Assembly (NCBI GenBank): GCA_024711345.1
Contig: JANJTA010000033.1
Location: 1-64,000, forward strand
Reading direction: 5' to 3'
DNA length: 64,000 nucleotides
Source of the DNA: Rhodanobacter sp.
GTDB lineage: Bacteria; Pseudomonadota; Gammaproteobacteria; Xanthomonadales; Rhodanobacteraceae
A program made the translations under genes and the position numbers. The notes below the pieces were generated by a model. It saw only the letters and a program-made list of their open reading frames with translations, was not told where the DNA came from and ran no database searches. Shown piece after piece: positions 63,531 through 64,000 of the stretch. Position 1 is the first letter of the stretch. Every line of letters begins with the position of its first letter.

Positions 63531-63785
63531 ATGAACCGTTACCTGGTGCTGCTGATTCGCCGCCCGCAGCTCGATCCCGCCGTGGTGCCGCTGCACCTGG
63601 CCTTCCTGCAGAACTTGCGCAAGGAGGGCTGGGTCGAGCTGTCCGGTGGCTTCAGCGACAAGTCCGGCGGTGCCTACCTGCTGCGCGCGAGCGACCTGAC
63701 CGAGGCGATGGCGCTGGTGCACCGCGATCCGGCCCACCTCAGCGGCGGTTGGGACATCACGGTGCACGAATGGCAGGTGGTTTGA
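63531..63785 (+). CDS. YciI family protein
   Basis: An 84-aa ferredoxin-like alpha+beta barrel protein with YLVLLIRRPQLDPAVVPLHLAFLQNLRKEG and GGFSDKSGGAYLLRASDLTEAMALVHRDP; the His (residue 22) and Asp (D46) are the usual conserved pair. YciI members may act as small hydrolases, but function is unknown. It begins 14 bases after mtaD, so they are co-transcribed. Confidence 0.82.
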   Translation: MNRYLVLLIRRPQLDPAVVPLHLAFLQNLRKEGWVELSGGFSDKSGGAYLLRASDLTEAMALVHRDPAHLSGGWDITVHEWQVV

Positions 63786-63835
63786 TCTGAGCGGGAGAAT
63801 CAAGAGGCGGTCATCCATGGCCGCACTTTCCAATA
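63786..63835. repeat. Third copy of the GGCGGYCATCCATGG dispersed repeat
   Basis: GAGCGGGAGAATCAAGAGGCGGTCATCCATGGCCGCACTTTCC follows the same order as the tandem copies at 48992-49108 (GAGCG, A-rich link, GGCGGYCATCCATGGCCGCAC, TTTC). Here it separates the YciI gene from ubiG. Confidence 0.55.
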
Positions 63836-63863
63836 AACTCATGGGCTCACCGTGGACCCGAAC

Positions 63864-64000
63864 ATGACCACCGCCAACGTCAATCCCGCCGAGATCGCCC
63901 GCTTCGACAGCCTGGCGGCGCGCTGGTGGGACCCCGATGGCGAATCGCGCCCGCTGCACGATCTCAACCCGGTGCGCGCGGCCTACGTCGCCGCCCGCAC
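63864..64000 (+). CDS. ubiG: Ubiquinone biosynthesis O-methyltransferase UbiG, N-terminal part
   Basis: The frame opens at ATG 63864 and runs off the window after 45 codons. [20 protein letters not shown], then [22 protein letters not shown], is the diagnostic UbiG N-terminus. The enzyme performs both O-methylations of ubiquinone synthesis. Only the first fifth of the gene is visible. Confidence 0.93.
   Translation, partial: MTTANVNPAEIARFDSLAARWWDPDGESRPLHDLNPVRAAYVAAR

Overview
The window is high-GC chromosomal DNA, densely packed with housekeeping genes. Gene content and order suggest a gammaproteobacterium of the Xanthomonadales, most likely Rhodanobacteraceae (Rhodanobacter, Dyella or Frateuria-like). 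Supporting points are a FimX-type REC-PAS-GGDEF-EAL protein, two REP-like repeat families, the 2-aminomuconate (kynurenine) genes, and the leuS-lptE-holA-nadD, rpsF-rpsR-rplI-dnaB-radA and rpsP-rimM-trmD-rplS blocks. Genus is an inference. I saw no tRNA, rRNA, CRISPR array or prophage.

Layout. 0-4.2 kb is the least ordinary stretch: the tail of an IS30-type transposase, a cluster of hairpins, a small conserved protein of unknown function followed by a degenerate 21-bp repeat array, a sigma factor with a membrane partner, and a duplicated-domain secreted protein. 4.2-8.8 kb holds a CnoX/YbbN chaperone and a pqi lipid-transport operon with PqiA split in two. 8.9-13.8 kb is leuS-lptE-holA-nadD. 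13.8-20.5 kb mixes a NERD-UvrD helicase, a VOC protein, an MpaB-type oxygenase, a DAHP synthase behind an aromatic-codon leader peptide and attenuator, OsmC, and small membrane or secreted proteins. 20.6-26.5 kb carries nitronate monooxygenase, rsfS-rlmH-GNAT-maf and several membrane or metal proteins. 26.6-37.9 kb has a large secreted protein, a TPR-sulfotransferase, deaD, S-formylglutathione hydrolase, rhlE, a methyltransferase, an MFS transporter, slyD and an NlpC/P60 lipoprotein.

38.1-41.0 kb contains two tandem secreted paralogues with a ChaN/EreA-like signature. I regard them as the best candidates for an undescribed activity. A stand-alone N-formylglutamate deformylase is divergent from them. 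42.4-47.1 kb is a minus-strand run with overlapping stops and starts: SDR, 2-aminomuconic semialdehyde dehydrogenase, carbonic anhydrase and a RidA-type 2-aminomuconate deaminase. Upstream of it lie asnS, a MalM-like lipoprotein and a small membrane protein. From 48.6 kb the plus strand carries an A-type Fe-S carrier, the S6/S18/L9-DnaB-RadA block, ffh and the S16/RimM/TrmD/L19 operon. FimX and epmB are on the minus strand, epmB divergent from its target efp. The window ends in a methylthioadenosine deaminase-type amidohydrolase, a YciI protein and the start of ubiG.

Recurring small repeats are a theme. A REP hairpin supplies the stop codon of the esterase gene, and another repeat supplies the ribosome binding site and TTG start of nadD. 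All family assignments come from reading motifs, lengths and context; no database search was possible.
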